64,000 nt of DNA, taken from Aldersonia sp. NBC_00410. Lineage in GTDB: Bacteria > Actinomycetota > Actinomycetes > Mycobacteriales > Mycobacteriaceae. The position numbers and the translations under genes are program-made. The stretch spans positions 248,001 through 312,000 of the forward strand of contig NZ_JAPENM010000002.1 of NCBI RefSeq assembly GCF_026342035.1. The letters are read 5' to 3'. Position 1 is the stretch's first letter; each line of letters begins with the position of its first letter. The notes below the pieces were generated by a model that saw only the letters and a list, made by a program, of their open reading frames with translations, was not told the origin of the DNA and ran no database searches. Shown here in pieces: positions 25,894 to 33,978 of the stretch.

Positions 25894-27047
25894 CCTCCCC
25901 AGTTCCCGGCGTCATCGCATGGCCGGTGATCACCCTGCTGGTATTGCTGACGATAGTGCGGTTCGCGCTGATCAACTCCAGCATCACGGATCGGCTGATA
26001 AACCAGGCACTCGCTTTCGCGGCTGTTGGCATGCTTCTTCGGGAACAAGCCACCGAAGACCTGCTCGGGCGTTTCCCTGGTCCAATCGGGGATATCGACT
26101 TGCTCCGGCAACTGTCCTTCTGCGCGATCATCGGGATCGTCCAGGCACTGTACGGAATCGGCAAGCTGTGGGATGGCGCCGATCCCGCCACTGCGCAGAA
26201 GCGGCAGCGCCGTTACTACGTCGTCGGCCTCATCCTCAGTGCGGTTGTCCTCTTCGCTGGTACACCGGCGCGCATGCAAAACGTCCTCATCGACCAGGAA
26301 CTTACGTGGTCATCCGCGGTGCTTTGGTGCGCCTTCTACGCACCGATCCTGGTGTGCGCCACCCTTTACCTGCGCCTCGCGGTGCGTGAGTTGCGCGCGG
26401 GCGACAACACCAGCCGTGAAAAGGCGATCTACGCAGCGAACATCGGCATCAGTGGAGTCCTCGTGTTCGACGCGGTCGTCACCCCGCTGAACACGATATA
26501 CGAGGTGATCAGCAACACCCGGTCCAAAGATCCCGAGATGCACATCAAGGCACTGACGTTCTTCCTCGCGACCACGGCGGCAAGCCTGATCACGATCGTG
26601 CCCACAGTATCTGCATTGCGGGTCCGGTTCGGTCGTGACCGAACCGGGCGCAACCGTCGACTGCTCGAACCGCTGTGGCAGGACCTCACCGCGCTATTTC
26701 CCGAGGTGGTCGCCCGCGACCGCCTCGCCACCGACACTGAAGCCGCGCGTTTGCATCGAATGACAATAGAGATTCACGATGCTCTCCTACGGCTGCGGCC
26801 CTACGCGACTCCGGTCGCCAAGCACGACGATGTCGCCTCGCCGACCGCCGCGGCCGCGGTTCAGGTGGCGCGCGCCTACACGGCCAAGCTCCACGGAACG
26901 ATCCCTTCGAACTCTGGTGTGCAGCTGGACATTCTGACAATGCCGACGAAATCGACGCACCTGACCGCAGCGAGTGACAACCTCGTCGACCTGGCCCGGC
27001 AGTGGCAGACAGCGCTCGCGCAGTGCGCTCCCGCCGCATCAAGGTGA
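25890..27047 (+). CDS. MAB_1171c-like (DUF6545) integral membrane protein
   Basis: A 385-residue protein. About seven hydrophobic segments occupy residues 8-255. The cytoplasmic C-terminal part has RLLEPLWQDLTALFPEV ... LHRMTIEIHDALLRLRPY, the signature of the MAB_1171c/DUF6545 family, often labelled putative transporter. Family members are commonly found next to XRE and ImmA-like genes in actinobacteria. It could sense or export a signal feeding the protease/repressor switch (inference). Its start overlaps the protease gene, and the P450 gene follows after 27 bases. Confidence 0.75.
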   Translation: MTSPVPGVIAWPVITLLVLLTIVRFALINSSITDRLINQALAFAAVGMLLREQATEDLLGRFPGPIGDIDLLRQLSFCAIIGIVQALYGIGKLWDGADPATAQKRQRRYYVVGLILSAVVLFAGTPARMQNVLIDQELTWSSAVLWCAFYAPILVCATLYLRLAVRELRAGDNTSREKAIYAANIGISGVLVFDAVVTPLNTIYEVISNTRSKDPEMHIKALTFFLATTAASLITIVPTVSALRVRFGRDRTGRNRRLLEPLWQDLTALFPEVVARDRLATDTEAARLHRMTIEIHDALLRLRPYATPVAKHDDVASPTAAAAVQVARAYTAKLHGTIPSNSGVQLDILTMPTKSTHLTAASDNLVDLARQWQTALAQCAPAASR

Positions 27048-27074
27048 GCGACTTCTTGAAAGGTTAACCAGCCC

Positions 27075-28541
27075 ATGACATCAACGCCGTCTGCGCCTCC
27101 GCGCACGTCACGTCCGTCATTGCCGCGTCCTCGGTTCCGACTCCCGCTCCTCGGCGACCTGCTGACGATCAACCCTGCCAAGCCGACGCAAACAAGTCTC
27201 AAAGACGCGCAGCGCCTCGGCCCTATCTTCGAGCGCATGATCGTGAACTATCCGATGATTGTCGTTTCGGGACCACAACTGATTGCCGAAGTGAACGATG
27301 ATGCGACGTGGACCAAACACGTCGGGGTGTTGTTCAAGAAGCTGCGCCCGATCGCGCGAGACGGGCTCTTCACGGCCTACAACTACGAGCCCAACTGGCA
27401 GAAGGCGCACAATGTCCTTGCGCCCGGCTTCACGCAGGAGGCAATGCGTAGCTACCACGGCACGATGCTTGCGACTCTTCGTGAACTAGTCGACTACTGG
27501 GACTACCGCATTGACGGTTGGGTCGACGTACCGGAGGACATGAACAAGTTCACCCTCGAAGTCATGGCCCGCACCGGATTCGGATACACCTTCGACTCGT
27601 TTCAGCGCTCCGGCGACCACCCGTTCGTCGAGGCGATGATGCGCGGCCTGACCTACATCAACCGAAACGCGAACCTTCCGCCAATTCTGCAGAAATCGAT
27701 CGGGTATCGGCAGCGCGCGCAGCATGAGCGCGACAAACGCTATGTCAAGGATGTCGTCGACGACGTCGTCGCACGCCGGAAGGCTGGTGTCCGTGTCGAG
27801 GCCAACGCAACTGCGGGCAGCGATCTGCTCGAGCGAATGCTCAGTCAACCTGATCCCGACAGCGGCGAACCCCTAGACGAGATCAACATCCGCAACCAGA
27901 TTCTCACGTTTCTTGTGGCTGGACATGAAACCTCCGCCGGGGTCCTCGCTTTCGCGTTGCATTTTCTGGCCACCAGGCCGGAAATCGCCGATCGCGCTCG
28001 CCACGAGATTGACGCGAAATGGCCCGCCACCGCCGAGCGGCCTGAGTTCGCGTACGAGGACGTCGCAAGACTCCGATACCTGCGACGTGTCGTCGACGAG
28101 ACACTGCGGCTGTGGCCAATCGCGCCGGGATACTTTCGGGAAGCGAAGGAAGACACCGTCATCGGTGACGGCGCCTACCCCTTCAAGAAGGGTGAGTGGG
28201 TGTTCGTCCTCACATTGGCTGCACACCGCGATAGCGTGTGGGGATCCGACGCCGATGACTTCGACCCCGATAGGTTTCTCCCCGAACGACTCCGTGCGCT
28301 CGATCGATCGTACGTCTACAAGCCGTTCGGGACCGGGATGCGCGCGTGCATCGGCCGGCAGTTCGCGTACCACGAGGTTCTCCTCGCTCTCGCGACACTA
28401 CTGCGGCGTTACGAGTTCGAACCGGATCCTTCGTTCCGACTTGATCAGAACATCAGCGAGCAGATCACTCTCAAGCCGACGGGCCTAAGGCTGCGCATCC
28501 GGCGAAGGGACCTTGGGGAGCAATCGTCTCAAAGCGGCTAA
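27075..28541 (+). CDS. Cytochrome P450 (BM3/CYP102-like heme domain)
   Basis: A 488-residue stand-alone P450. Oxygen-binding helix AGHETSA (282-288), ExxR in DETLRLWP (E342, R345) and the heme-thiolate loop PFGTGMRACIGR with Cys425 are all intact. The N-terminus (LPLLGDLLTINPAKPTQTSLKDAQRLGPIFE) and general pattern are closest to CYP102-type fatty-acid hydroxylase heme domains, but there is no reductase domain, so separate redox partners are needed. GAAAGG precedes ATG 27075. It is the last gene of the operon containing the XRE, EspR-like, ImmA and MAB_1171c-like genes. Its substrate is unknown; a lipid or small signal molecule is possible. Confidence 0.9.
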   Translation: MTSTPSAPPRTSRPSLPRPRFRLPLLGDLLTINPAKPTQTSLKDAQRLGPIFERMIVNYPMIVVSGPQLIAEVNDDATWTKHVGVLFKKLRPIARDGLFTAYNYEPNWQKAHNVLAPGFTQEAMRSYHGTMLATLRELVDYWDYRIDGWVDVPEDMNKFTLEVMARTGFGYTFDSFQRSGDHPFVEAMMRGLTYINRNANLPPILQKSIGYRQRAQHERDKRYVKDVVDDVVARRKAGVRVEANATAGSDLLERMLSQPDPDSGEPLDEINIRNQILTFLVAGHETSAGVLAFALHFLATRPEIADRARHEIDAKWPATAERPEFAYEDVARLRYLRRVVDETLRLWPIAPGYFREAKEDTVIGDGAYPFKKGEWVFVLTLAAHRDSVWGSDADDFDPDRFLPERLRALDRSYVYKPFGTGMRACIGRQFAYHEVLLALATLLRRYEFEPDPSFRLDQNISEQITLKPTGLRLRIRRRDLGEQSSQSG

Positions 28542-28553
28542 GCTAGTGGGTTT

Positions 28554-29252
28554 CTAGGTCGAGGCCGCTCGCGAAGTAAGGCGCCTGCCCGATGCAGCGA
28601 ACAACGCAACATTGCCCACGATGCGGGAATCGACCTGTGTAAACGAAGCTTCAAGTGCCGACACGAGCCCATCGTGATCGTCCGTACGGTTGTGGAATGC
28701 TCCGATCCGGTTGTAGAGCTCTGTCAACGCGAAGCCTGCCGGGTTGCGGTTCACTCCGGGACCGAGCACCGTCGAGCCGAAGAGGACGCCGTCGTCGGAC
28801 AGTTTGTTCGCGAGGTTCTTCAACGCGGCCGACTTCGCCACCCATCCACCGGGCAGACAGTGCAGGACGTAGTTGATCCCGATCGATTCAAATGGCCCAC
28901 CAACATCGCCGAGAGGGTCGAGCACGTTCTGCTCGATCGTCCTCACCTGATGGCGGTCGGACAACCGACGGACGGTGTGTTCGAGGCTGTTCGGGTTGAG
29001 ATCCAGCAAGACGATGTCCGCAGACGGTCCTGGGAAGTCGGCGTGGGCCAGAAGCCACCCGGACCCTGGGCCAACTTCGAGGTGTCGAAGGCGCACATTT
29101 GCGTTGAAATGTTCTAGTAGCGTACCGGCCGGGCACCGCCACGCCACCGTGTTCGATAGACAGACAACCCACAAGTCGTAGACGTTGAGGAACAGCTTCG
29201 TATACGGCGCGCTGGCAGCCAAGACGTCAGCATTGTCCTGTTCATTCGTCAC
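28554..29252 (-). CDS. Class I SAM-dependent methyltransferase
   Basis: About 232 residues from GTG 29252, preceded by GAGGGGGAAAC. Motif I is LRHLEVGPGSGWLLAHADFPG, followed by IVLLDLNPNSLEHT (acidic motif II) and SIGINYVLHCLPGG (motif IV). It is convergent with the P450 gene (12-base gap) and divergent from the XRE gene at 29445. The substrate cannot be read from sequence. Together with the P450 it could modify one small molecule (inference). An upstream extension to 29288 is possible but lacks a better ribosome site. Confidence 0.8.
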   Translation of the reverse strand: MTNEQDNADVLAASAPYTKLFLNVYDLWVVCLSNTVAWRCPAGTLLEHFNANVRLRHLEVGPGSGWLLAHADFPGPSADIVLLDLNPNSLEHTVRRLSDRHQVRTIEQNVLDPLGDVGGPFESIGINYVLHCLPGGWVAKSAALKNLANKLSDDGVLFGSTVLGPGVNRNPAGFALTELYNRIGAFHNRTDDHDGLVSALEASFTQVDSRIVGNVALFAASGRRLTSRAAST

Positions 29253-29338
29253 GTTTCCCCCTCTGCGATGCCTTCTCGATCGTGCCATGCCTCCCAGAGG
29301 GTCGTGCTGTCCGAGGACGAAGGTGGGTGAAAACGCTA

Positions 29339-29380
29339 GTCAGACGTTCTACCGCGTTCTCGATGAGCTGGGCGTCTGAC
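29339..29380. promoter_or_regulatory. Inverted repeat between methyltransferase and XRE gene
   Basis: GTCAGACG (29339-29346) and CGTCTGAC (29373-29380) are perfect 8-base inverted copies separated by 26 bases (about 34 bases centre to centre) in the divergent region. They look like two half-sites for a dimeric or looping regulator, perhaps the XRE protein encoded at 29445. Confidence 0.4.
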
Positions 29381-29444
29381 GCTTGGTTGATTTCCGCGCG
29401 CAAATCGGCGCTAGCCTTGGCTGCACTCGCGGAGGGAGCGGATC

Positions 29445-29840
29445 GTGGCCAAGGATTGGCAGGGCGTCAGTGCAGCGATGCGGCAGCGGATGGGTGAACT
29501 CGACATGACCCAGGCCGAGCTGGTGCAGAAGTCAGGCCTTGCGCCGATGACCATCCGTGAGATGGTCAACGACACTCAGCGTCGACGCCGCAGCCAAGTC
29601 ACGCTCGCAGCCGTATCGGAGGCCCTCGGCTGGCCGCGCAATCACCTCAAGCTAGTCCTCGAAGGAGAGTCTCCGAAGGATCCCGACCGCGATGACCCCG
29701 TCCTTCAAGAGCTTGCCGAGCTCAGGGCTCAACTGCGCAGACTGAGCGGAAGCGAAAAGAACGCCGAGGAACTCAGGGCCATCAACGATCGCCTCGACCG
29801 GATCGAGCAGCAGCTAACCGGCGGCGACGAAGCACCATGA
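29445..29840 (+). CDS. Small XRE-family regulator with C-terminal coiled coil
   Basis: A 131-residue protein. HTH residues 6-66 (VSAAMRQRMGELDMTQAELVQKSGLAPMTIREM ... LAAVSEALGWPRNHL in pieces) are followed by a Glu/Leu-rich segment (VLQELAELRAQLRRL ... LRAINDRLDRIEQQL) predicted to dimerise as a coiled coil. GTG 29445 is preceded by GGAGGGAG. It is divergent from the methyltransferase gene and probably controls it. It may be followed by a tiny coupled frame at 29837. Confidence 0.8.
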   Translation: MAKDWQGVSAAMRQRMGELDMTQAELVQKSGLAPMTIREMVNDTQRRRRSQVTLAAVSEALGWPRNHLKLVLEGESPKDPDRDDPVLQELAELRAQLRRLSGSEKNAEELRAINDRLDRIEQQLTGGDEAP

Positions 29841-29923
29841 GTCGTTCGACTCGGTCGTCCAGCAAACCCGCCGACCACCGCTCCGACTCTCCACGATCGC
29901 CGTCTGCGTTATCTGATGTTTGA
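29837..29923 (+). CDS. Possible 28-residue coupled small ORF
   Basis: An ATG overlaps the XRE stop as ATGA and opens a Ser/Arg/Pro-rich 28-codon frame ending in TGA at 29921-29923. No motif is present. The overlap is the only support, so it may be chance. The rest of the interval to 30140 shows no gene. Confidence 0.2.
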   Translation: MSRSTRSSSKPADHRSDSPRSPSALSDV

Positions 29924-30140
29924 TGGGCTCCGCCATCCGAGCCGGCGTTGCTCATGACCGCTCACCCTCGATGCAGGTATCAACGGTGACTGTCGTGGCT
30001 CCGTCAGTCTGCAACGATGTCGTTGGACCCGGAAAGTTCTTGGTCGCCATAATGATCAGTGCCCCCGTCTGATCTTCGATCCTTGCGTAACCCCCAGCTC
30101 AGAATGCGCTCGAAGAGCGGGACGTTTTAACCGCCCAGGA

Positions 30141-30176
30141 GGGACATTTTGGGACACTTTCGGATAGACTCAGGCA
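30141..30176 (+). promoter_or_regulatory. Promoter with GGGACA-YTTT direct repeats, leaderless start
   Basis: Two tandem decamers GGGACATTTT (30141-30150) and GGGACACTTT (30151-30160) are followed by a -10-like TAGACT (30165-30170) that ends six bases before the ATG at 30177. There is no ribosome site, so a leaderless mRNA is expected. The first repeat sits where a -35 box should be; the repeats are candidate regulator sites, perhaps autoregulatory. The remaining sequence from 29924 shows nothing. Confidence 0.55.
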
Positions 30177-30911
30177 ATGGCGAACCATCGTCTGCGCGGC
30201 GCGATGACCGCCGCTGGATTCACCAATTCGCGGCTAGCAGAGTGTCTTTCGGTTGACGGCAAGACCGTGGAGCGGTGGATCACACAAGGTCGGCAGCCGC
30301 ACCCATCTACCCGTGCGCACATTTCGAAGTTGCTGGGGCACGAAGAGACCTACCTTTGGCCAGGCTTGCTGATTGGCGGAAGGTCAGCAGAGACGTCGCG
30401 TTCCGAGGTTGTGCAGATGTGGGCGGCCAGAGCTGATGTACCCCATGAGATTTGGCGCGCATTGATGCGGCAGGCAAACGAGACGATCGAGATTCTCGTC
30501 TACTCGGGCGGCTTCCTCGTCGAATCCTTGGGATTCGTGGACATCGTCACGGAGAAGGCTCGCGCCGGAGCCCAGATCCGGGTACTACTCGGCGATCCTG
30601 ACTCGGAGGCCGTGCGTGAACGTGGCCACGCTGAGGGCCTACCGACACTCCCCCAACGGTGCAAATCGACAGCCGAGTACTTGGCCGACTGCCTGAAACT
30701 GCCCGAGGTGTCGTTGCGGATTCACGACACCCCGCTGTATACCAGCATCTACCGCTTCGACGACAACATGCTCGTCAACACTCACGTGTATGGCGCCTAC
30801 GCAGCTCGGGCGCCCGTACAGCACCTCCAACGAATTCCCGGCGGGCGCCTCTTCACGCTGTATGCCGACTCGTTCGAGCAGGTGTGGGCGACTGGGCGCC
30901 CGGTAGTCTGA
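30177..30911 (+). CDS. HTH regulator with PLD-like C-terminal domain (DUF5919-type)
   Basis: A 244-residue protein. The N-terminal HTH (residues 3-55, RLRGAMTAAGFTNSRLAECLSVDGKTVERWITQGRQPHP...) is followed by a domain with IEILVYSGGFLVESLGF, AGAQIRVLLGDPDSEAV and TSIYRFDDNMLVNTHVYG, which resembles the phospholipase-D-like domain (DUF5919) of actinobacterial XRE proteins. A complete HxKxxxxD motif is absent, so the domain probably senses a ligand rather than cutting phosphodiesters. The NUDIX gene follows after 5 bases. The regulator-NUDIX-HD grouping suggests nucleotide-linked signalling (inference). Confidence 0.75.
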   Translation: MANHRLRGAMTAAGFTNSRLAECLSVDGKTVERWITQGRQPHPSTRAHISKLLGHEETYLWPGLLIGGRSAETSRSEVVQMWAARADVPHEIWRALMRQANETIEILVYSGGFLVESLGFVDIVTEKARAGAQIRVLLGDPDSEAVRERGHAEGLPTLPQRCKSTAEYLADCLKLPEVSLRIHDTPLYTSIYRFDDNMLVNTHVYGAYAARAPVQHLQRIPGGRLFTLYADSFEQVWATGRPVV

Positions 30912-30916
30912 GCGTT

Positions 30917-31399
30917 GTGGGACAACGCATCGACTACAACAACGACCCATCAGCTCCGCCGGCGAACAGCGTGCGGCCCAGTGCCGGCGCCTTCGTATCG
31001 AGGGATGGCGCGGTCCTGTTGATATGTCGTTCGGACAACGGCAACTGGTCGATGCCTGGTGGCGCTCACGACCCCGGAGAATCATTAAGCCACACAGCGG
31101 TTCGTGAAACCGAGGAGGAGACCGGGATCACCGTTCAGCTAAACGGCATCGTGGGAATCTTCACAGACCCGCGGCACGTCATCCACTACACCAGCAACGA
31201 CGAGGTCCGCCAAGAGTTCACCGTCGTCTACCGCGCAAGCTACGTCTCGGGCGAACCGACACCGAGCTCCGAGAGCACACGTGTCGAGTGGGTAGCCAGC
31301 GCGAGAATCCCTGAACTCAAAATGGATACGAGCCAACGTAAACGCATTGAGTGGGCGCTGACTCAGACAGAACCATTCATCGACCCAGCCACGGAGTGA
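30917..31399 (+). CDS. NUDIX hydrolase
   Basis: About 160 residues from GTG 30917, 5 bases after the regulator stop. The NUDIX box is complete: GGAHDPGESLSHTAVRETEEETGI fits GX5EX7REUXEEXGU apart from Thr at one hydrophobic position. Such enzymes hydrolyse nucleoside diphosphates linked to another group; the substrate is unknown. A longer frame reaches to 30659 but overlaps the regulator as shadow. The last 37 bases overlap the convergent HD gene. Confidence 0.85.
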   Translation: MGQRIDYNNDPSAPPANSVRPSAGAFVSRDGAVLLICRSDNGNWSMPGGAHDPGESLSHTAVRETEEETGITVQLNGIVGIFTDPRHVIHYTSNDEVRQEFTVVYRASYVSGEPTPSSESTRVEWVASARIPELKMDTSQRKRIEWALTQTEPFIDPATE

Positions 31400-31905
31400 C
31401 AGACCTCGATCAACAAAGGCGAAGCCTCCTGAATCGACTGAGCGACGACATCGTCCGCTCCGTACCGCTCCAAGATCTCGGCCAGACGCTCCTCAACCGT
31501 CACCGTCTCCCCGTTCGGCCCTGTGGTCATGTCTGCCCACCACAGCACGCGGTTGGCGTTGTCCATCTCTGGACCGTCATAGGCAAACTGGTCGAACTCG
31601 CTAAGGTCGATGCCACGACGGCGAGCCTCGATCAGGCTCGCAGTGTGGTGGGCGACCAGGTGACACACGGCCGACGAGTAGCCTTGCGATTCGAGCAAGC
31701 GCGCGCCGTCCAGTGGGTGGAACCCTCCGTCGGGATGTCCGTATCCGACGTCATGCAGGTACGCCGCGATCACGAAGTCCTCGCGCAGATGGTCCGCAAC
31801 AAGTTCCGCCGCCCGTTCGGCTTTCCGACCCACCTCGATCGAGTGCTCACGTCGGGCAGGCGTCAGCAGAGCCAGCAGCTCTGAGATCGCTGGAGAAACC
31901 GACAT
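31363..31905 (-). CDS. HD-domain phosphohydrolase
   Basis: A 180-residue protein. The metal-site series is REHSIEVG, AAYLHDVGYG (HD doublet about 51-52), HPLDGARLL and AHHTA, as in small HD phosphohydrolases that act on nucleotides. It is convergent with the NUDIX gene and their 3' ends overlap by 37 bases, implying mutual antisense transcription. Start codon at 31905. The role is inferred to be linked with the NUDIX and HTH/PLD-like proteins. Confidence 0.8.
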   Translation of the reverse strand: MSVSPAISELLALLTPARREHSIEVGRKAERAAELVADHLREDFVIAAYLHDVGYGHPDGGFHPLDGARLLESQGYSSAVCHLVAHHTASLIEARRRGIDLSEFDQFAYDGPEMDNANRVLWWADMTTGPNGETVTVEERLAEILERYGADDVVAQSIQEASPLLIEVCHSVAGSMNGSV

Positions 31906-32291
31906 ACCCCGACGATATCGTTCGATCGCAGGTGACGAACACTAACGTGTGACGTCTGACTTCGAACGATGCACTGCAGTTTGGCCACTAACCTTGTTCG
32001 CCACAGCTTGGCGTTCGCCCGCCACCATTTGGCGGCACGTGTGAACGGGCCACTGGTTCGACCGTCGCGCGACACTCCCGACAGTAGGCGTGACTCCTCA
32101 GCATTGGTCGGCGAGTCAGGCTCGGATGACCCACAACCCCCGAGGATCCACTGGCATGCGTGGGCGAGCACTCGTCTGTGGATTGCGCCAATCGGCCGAC
32201 CCAGACCTGTCGCCAGATTCCAATATTAGCGCTAATATAGTTTCCGTCTCAGACCCAAGACGCTACGGCCGATGACTGGACGGGGAAGTAC
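31906..32291. other. Intergenic region upstream of excisionase-like genes
   Basis: A 386-base region with no gene seen. It carries the perfect 16-base palindrome ATATTAGCGCTAATAT (32223-32238) overlapping a -10 box before the excisionase-like gene. Elsewhere only short AT-richer tracts and weak dyads are visible. An origin of transfer or replication could lie here, but nothing diagnostic was seen. Confidence 0.5.
32223..32241 (+). promoter_or_regulatory. Palindromic operator overlapping -10 of excisionase/integrase operon
   Basis: ATATTAGCGCTAATAT is a perfect palindrome. Its right end is part of the -10 box TATAGT (32236-32241). No good -35 box lies at the correct distance. AGCGCTAATATAGT is identical to the transfer-promoter copy at 23927-23914 on the minus strand. 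A repressor bound here would block RNA polymerase. Confidence 0.65.
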
Positions 32292-32492
32292 ATGCAGACA
32301 CCCAGTTCGCGAACCGAGGAATCGGAGGACCTTCCGCTCCTCCTTGCAGTGCCACGAGCAGCAGCGCTTCTAGGTATCAGCCGCGCGTCGGCGTACCGCC
32401 TTGCATCGCGCAAGGAGCTTCCCATACGGCGCCTGGGCGGGCGGATCTACGTTGTGACGGCCGCGCTTCGCGAAGAGTTCGGACTCCGCTGA
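32292..32492 (+). CDS. Excisionase-like HTH protein 1
   Basis: A 66-residue protein. After a polar N-terminus comes LLAVPRAAALLGISRASAYRLASRKELPIRRLGGRIYVVTAAL, the MerR/excisionase-type winged HTH. GGGGAAG precedes ATG 32292. Small proteins of this type bend DNA at att sites or regulate integrase. The gene lies directly after the palindromic operator and two genes before the integrase. Confidence 0.75.
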   Translation: MQTPSSRTEESEDLPLLLAVPRAAALLGISRASAYRLASRKELPIRRLGGRIYVVTAALREEFGLR

Positions 32493-32573
32493 CGATGCGC
32501 CGCCGACGATTTGGGAACGAGTCTTGCGTGAATGCGTCATGTCCGCGTGCGGCCTTGAAGGAGCGTGATTGCA

Positions 32574-32783
32574 GTGGTCGACAACGGCTCTGATCGCGAC
32601 CTGCTCACAGCTGGCGATGTGCAGGGATTGACGGGTGTCCCCGTCTCCACGCTGCACGACTGGGCAGCCAAGCGCGAGCGCGGCATGGTCGCGCCCGGTC
32701 CTCGTCATTTGCGGCTGAGCGATCGTCATCGGAGATGGAATCGGCGTGACGTCCTCGATTGGCTCGAGTCGGTACGGGTGTAG
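32574..32783 (+). CDS. Excisionase-like HTH protein 2
   Basis: About 69 residues: LLTAGDVQGLTGVPVSTLHDWAAKR ... RHLRLSDRHRRWNRRDVLDWLESV, a MerR/excisionase-like HTH plus wing. GTG 32574 was chosen because AAGGAG (32558-32563) is 10 bases upstream; the in-frame GTG at 32565 is only one base from it. It lies about 110 bases before the integrase. Having two HTH proteins in front of the integrase suggests one acts as Xis and the other as a regulator. Confidence 0.7.
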   Translation: MVDNGSDRDLLTAGDVQGLTGVPVSTLHDWAAKRERGMVAPGPRHLRLSDRHRRWNRRDVLDWLESVRV

Positions 32784-32895
32784 CCGCTCACCCACCCGAA
32801 TCGAGGCAGCGGTACCGACTACGACCGAACGGCCTTTGCAAAAACAGCGCTTCCATTGCTGTGCAACATAATTCAAAGGATCGGACGAACCGATC

Positions 32896-33978
32896 ATGTC
32901 GATCAATCGCCGCAAGACCACTGAAGGCGCGCGCTGGGACGTCGAATGGCGACTGCCCGACCGCACCAGACGGACGCGCACTTTCAAGACCGAACGTGCA
33001 GCGAGACTCTTCGAAGCCGAGGTCGCCGTTGCCCAAGCGCGCGGCGACCGAGTCGATCCACGCGGCGGCAAACATACACTGGCAGAAGTCTATTCGGTCT
33101 GGCTCGCATCTCGTCCAGATCTGAGTGCGAAGGTGCGCCGAGGTTACACCGACAACTGGCGGTTGCGTGTCGAGCCCAGGTTCGGTACGTGGCCCATAGC
33201 CAGGATCGACCAGGAATCAGTTCAAGGCTGGGTCAACGAAATGACCGCATCTGGCCTCAGCCCACGAACGGTCCGCTGGACTCACTCGGTGCTCAAGATG
33301 TGCCTCGACCATGCCGTCGAGAGCGGTCTGTTGATCGGCAAGAATCCCGCGACGCGAACGAAATTTCCGCCGATGCGACACCGCCAGCACACATATCTGA
33401 CCGCGTCCGAGGTCGCCGCACTCGCACAGGTCTGCGGCGAGTACGGCGATGTCGTGCTGATTCTGGCCTACACCGGCTTACGCTTCGGCGAACTCACCGG
33501 CCTCAACGTCGAAGATGTCGACCTCGCAGCACGTCGGATCCGCGTGCGCCGCTCGATCACCCAGGTGGGCGGCAAACTCACCGAGGGAAACACCAAGTCC
33601 CGTGCCGGCCAGCGCACGATCCCAATCCCCCAGCGTTTGATGCCAATACTCCTCGACAGAGTTTCAGGACGCGGTCCGGCGGAGCCGGCAATCACCTCAC
33701 CCAAAGGATCCAGGCTCGGGCTGGAGAACTGGAAACGAGCGGTTGCCTGGAAGGCCTCGATTGCGGCTCTCGCGCGACCGAGCCTGCGCGTCCACGACCT
33801 GCGCCACACCTATGCGTCGCTTGCACGTAAGGCTGGCGCCGACCTGCGGCTGCTTCAAAAGGTCATGGGCCACGCCTCGATCACTGTCACCGCGCACACC
33901 TATGCCGATCTGTACGACGAGGAGCTCGACAGCATCGCCACTGCACTCGACGGCTTGGCCGGCATCGATTCCGTGTAG
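32896..33978 (+). CDS. int: Tyrosine recombinase / integrase
   Basis: A 360-residue phage-type integrase. An N-terminal arm-binding domain (1-60) and SAM-like core-binding domain (62-150) precede the catalytic domain. The active-site set is complete: R196 (TGLRFGEL), K234 (NTKSRAGQR), H300 and R303 (HDLRHTY), H326 (GHASI) and nucleophile Y336 (HTYADLY). It would recombine attP with attB in the adjacent tRNA-Val gene, whose 3' end starts 308 bases downstream. The start follows AAAGGATCGG. Confidence 0.95.
   Translation: MSINRRKTTEGARWDVEWRLPDRTRRTRTFKTERAARLFEAEVAVAQARGDRVDPRGGKHTLAEVYSVWLASRPDLSAKVRRGYTDNWRLRVEPRFGTWPIARIDQESVQGWVNEMTASGLSPRTVRWTHSVLKMCLDHAVESGLLIGKNPATRTKFPPMRHRQHTYLTASEVAALAQVCGEYGDVVLILAYTGLRFGELTGLNVEDVDLAARRIRVRRSITQVGGKLTEGNTKSRAGQRTIPIPQRLMPILLDRVSGRGPAEPAITSPKGSRLGLENWKRAVAWKASIAALARPSLRVHDLRHTYASLARKAGADLRLLQKVMGHASITVTAHTYADLYDEELDSIATALDGLAGIDSV

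Noticed and set aside
31906-32291. oriT of the element
   Set aside because: Apart from the promoter-linked palindrome there is no nick-site-like motif or inverted-repeat set, and no relaxase is encoded nearby.
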